The notes below the pieces were generated by a model that had not been told where the DNA came from, searched no databases, and saw only the letters and a list, made by a program, of their open reading frames with translations. A stretch of DNA of 64,000 nucleotides from Collinsella sp. GTDB lineage: Bacteria; Actinomycetota; Coriobacteriia; Coriobacteriales; Coriobacteriaceae. The stretch covers positions 4,400-68,399 of the forward strand of contig DXML01000019.1 of assembly GCA_019414205.1 (NCBI GenBank). The letters are read 5' to 3'. The position numbers and the translations under genes were made by a program. Shown here one piece after another: positions 62,468 through 64,000 of the stretch. Position 1 is the stretch's first letter. The number at the start of each line of letters is the position of its first letter.

Positions 62468-63868
62468 GTGTGCGCGATAATTCATTTTGGAACTGACGGT
62501 TGGCGCGCTCGCGTCGATGAGGACTTCACTGCCGATAACGTTGCCCGTATCGCCGATGCCGTCGGCGAGTTGTGGCAAAAGACCAATCCGGGCAAAACGG
62601 TATATATAGGGTTCGACACTCGGCCCCTGGCGCGCGAGTTCGCTGAGCTTGCGGCGGGTGTGCTAGCAGCGCACGGGCTAGACGCCGTGCTCGCTTCGCG
62701 ACCTGTTCCGACCCCTGCCCTTACGTGGGCGGCGGCTTATGACGGTGAGGCGTGCGGCGCGCTCATGGTGACGGGGTCCCATCATCCGCAGGGTTATCTG
62801 TGCCTCAAGATTCGCATGGGTGACGGCTCAACCGCCAACCAGGATGTCATCGAAGAGCTCGAAGAGACCATGGCTCCCGAGCCAATGGAGATCGAGGGGC
62901 AATATCGCACCGCGGATATCATTCCTGACTATATGCAAGCGGTGGCATCGTTTGTCGATGCCGAAGCCATCCGCGCCGCGCACCTGCGCGTGGTTGTTGA
63001 CCCCATGGGCGGCGCAGCCCAGGGCTATCTAGCCGACTTGCTGCGCGAGCTTGGCGTTGAGGTGCACGAGATTCACGCCGGGCAGGCGCCTGACCAAGAA
63101 GATATCTGCCCCGACCCCGTTGAGCCGTGGGTGGACGCTTGCGAGCATACGGTTATCGAGGACGGAGCTTGCGCTGGCCTGGTGACCGACGGCGACGCCG
63201 ACCGTATCGGCGCGGTTGACGAGCGCGGCAGATATATACATCCGCATCAGATCATGGCGCTCGTTTTGGGCGACTTGGTTCAATTTCGTAATTTGGAGGG
63301 GCGCGTTGTCGTCAATCTTTCGTGCTCGACGCTCGTGCGTCGCATTGCCGAGGCGCTTGGCTGCCGCGTGACCGTCAAACCAGTCGGTTTCAAATATATA
63401 GCGGCAGAGATGAAGAAGGGTGGCGTCCTCATAGGCGGCGAAGAAGTCGGTGGTATCGGCATCGCCGCGCATATGCCCGAGCGCGATGGAATCCTCGCCT
63501 GTCTGATTCTGTGTGAGCTTATGGCAAAGACGGACGCGCCTTTGGGCGTTCTGGTCGACCAACTCGAGGACAGTTTTGGTAAGACGAGTTACGGTCGACG
63601 CGATTTGCGCCTTGAGGCCGAAGATGCCGAAACGTTACGAACCCTGCTGCCGGGCGTAAACCCCAAGTCGATTTGTGGCAAGGTGCCGCAAAACGTTAGT
63701 CATATGGATGGCTTGCGTTTAGCATTCGAGGATGACACGTGGCTGCTGGTCCGTCCTAGCGGGACCGAACCAGTGGTGCGCGTCTACGCCGAGGGGTTCT
63801 CGGTGGAAGAACGTGATGAGTTGCTCGATGCTGGCTGTGCTTTAGCTAGGGGAACGTATCCGCTTTAA
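62468..63868 (+). CDS. Phosphohexomutase (phosphoglucomutase/phosphomannomutase family)
   Basis: 466 residues with four domains: the phosphoserine loop TGSHHPQGY (Ser104), the metal loop DGDADR (about 238-243), sugar-binding GGEEVGGIG and the C-terminal RPSGTEPVVRVYAE. The sugar specificity is uncertain. The GTG at 62468 has GAGGT 9 bases upstream and yields the usual short N terminus IIHFGTDGWRA. Three Tyr-Ile pairs are written TAT ATA, a rare codon choice here. Confidence 0.9.
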   Translation: MCAIIHFGTDGWRARVDEDFTADNVARIADAVGELWQKTNPGKTVYIGFDTRPLAREFAELAAGVLAAHGLDAVLASRPVPTPALTWAAAYDGEACGALMVTGSHHPQGYLCLKIRMGDGSTANQDVIEELEETMAPEPMEIEGQYRTADIIPDYMQAVASFVDAEAIRAAHLRVVVDPMGGAAQGYLADLLRELGVEVHEIHAGQAPDQEDICPDPVEPWVDACEHTVIEDGACAGLVTDGDADRIGAVDERGRYIHPHQIMALVLGDLVQFRNLEGRVVVNLSCSTLVRRIAEALGCRVTVKPVGFKYIAAEMKKGGVLIGGEEVGGIGIAAHMPERDGILACLILCELMAKTDAPLGVLVDQLEDSFGKTSYGRRDLRLEAEDAETLRTLLPGVNPKSICGKVPQNVSHMDGLRLAFEDDTWLLVRPSGTEPVVRVYAEGFSVEERDELLDAGCALARGTYPL

Positions 63869-63957
63869 CCATGAGACTGCCTTATATAAAGAGATGCTCG
63901 GTGAGCGGTAGTTAACGGCTGGCAAACGTTAGTCGGATCCCAAATTGTGTAGGAAAT

Positions 63958-64000
63958 GTGTACGCCCAGATTCCCGCCCCCGGCGCCCCTCCGGTCTGGC
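63958..64000 (+). CDS. Possible start of a gene running off the window
   Basis: GTG at 63958 opens MYAQIPAPGAPPVW and stays open to the last base. AGGA lies only 3 bases upstream, a short spacing. The Pro/Ala-rich start resembles proteins with N-terminal zinc-ribbon or FHA regions, but 14 residues are too few to say. Confidence 0.3.
   Translation, partial: MYAQIPAPGAPPVW

Overview
The window is a contiguous piece of a high-GC, Gram-positive chromosome. Gene content and style point to a gut Coriobacteriia, most likely Collinsella: a complete F1Fo ATP synthase operon, MurA, LCP and LTA-synthase-like envelope enzymes, many heterodimeric or polar-amino-acid ABC systems, GTG/TTG starts with strong Shine-Dalgarno sites, and very frequent perfect hairpins right after stop codons. 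The genus is inferred from protein style, not from a search. No rRNA, tRNA, CRISPR array, IS transposase or phage gene was recognised.

Layout. 1-3078: the end of a cell-surface/fibre operon (a repeat-rich adhesin-like protein, a TasA/CalY-type protein, a membrane- or wall-anchored protein). 3079-3782: a gene-free repeat island (long inverted repeats around a 62-bp-period array of palindromes). 3783-7173: LTA-synthase-like sulfatase and a nitroreductase. 7332-12072: a potassium module (Kup transporter, small membrane protein, KdpD-like kinase, KdpE-like regulator). 12167-19055: RlmKL methyltransferase, HAD phosphatase, transaldolase-like aldolase, Tex. 19423-24951: a diguanylate cyclase and a MarR-controlled heterodimeric ABC exporter. 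25278-28290: pyridoxamine kinase plus a Cys-rich partner, a low-molecular-weight phosphatase, an MFS permease.

28452-34449 is the most interesting block. It holds a protein that fuses an LpdD-like prenylated-flavin chaperone domain to an isopentenyl-diphosphate-isomerase-like Nudix domain, then an SLC13-type permease, a UbiD-family decarboxylase, UbiX (the prenyl-FMN synthase) and a MerR regulator. Together they look like a self-contained aromatic- or unsaturated-acid decarboxylation unit that carries its own prenyl-donor enzyme for cofactor synthesis.

34593-42527: a DUF4143 AAA ATPase behind two perfect palindromes, an unknown membrane protein, an aldose epimerase-like protein, a polar amino-acid ABC transporter and an M20 peptidase. 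42757-47255: translation genes prfA, prmC and tsaC, interrupted by a low-GC hicAB toxin-antitoxin pair. 47269-49581: glpK and upp. 49862-56745: the atp operon. 56834-63868: murA, an LCP ligase, pepT, a DtxR-family regulator, a homocysteine methyltransferase and a phosphohexomutase.

A dispersed ~160-bp element occurs four times (32731, 37867, 43825, 59366), always immediately after a stop codon and always on the strand of the upstream gene. Its stems change by compensating substitutions between copies, so it is probably a structured 3'-UTR RNA or terminator. A second family of short hairpins abuts or overlaps stop codons at 7175, 34443, 35916 and 42527.
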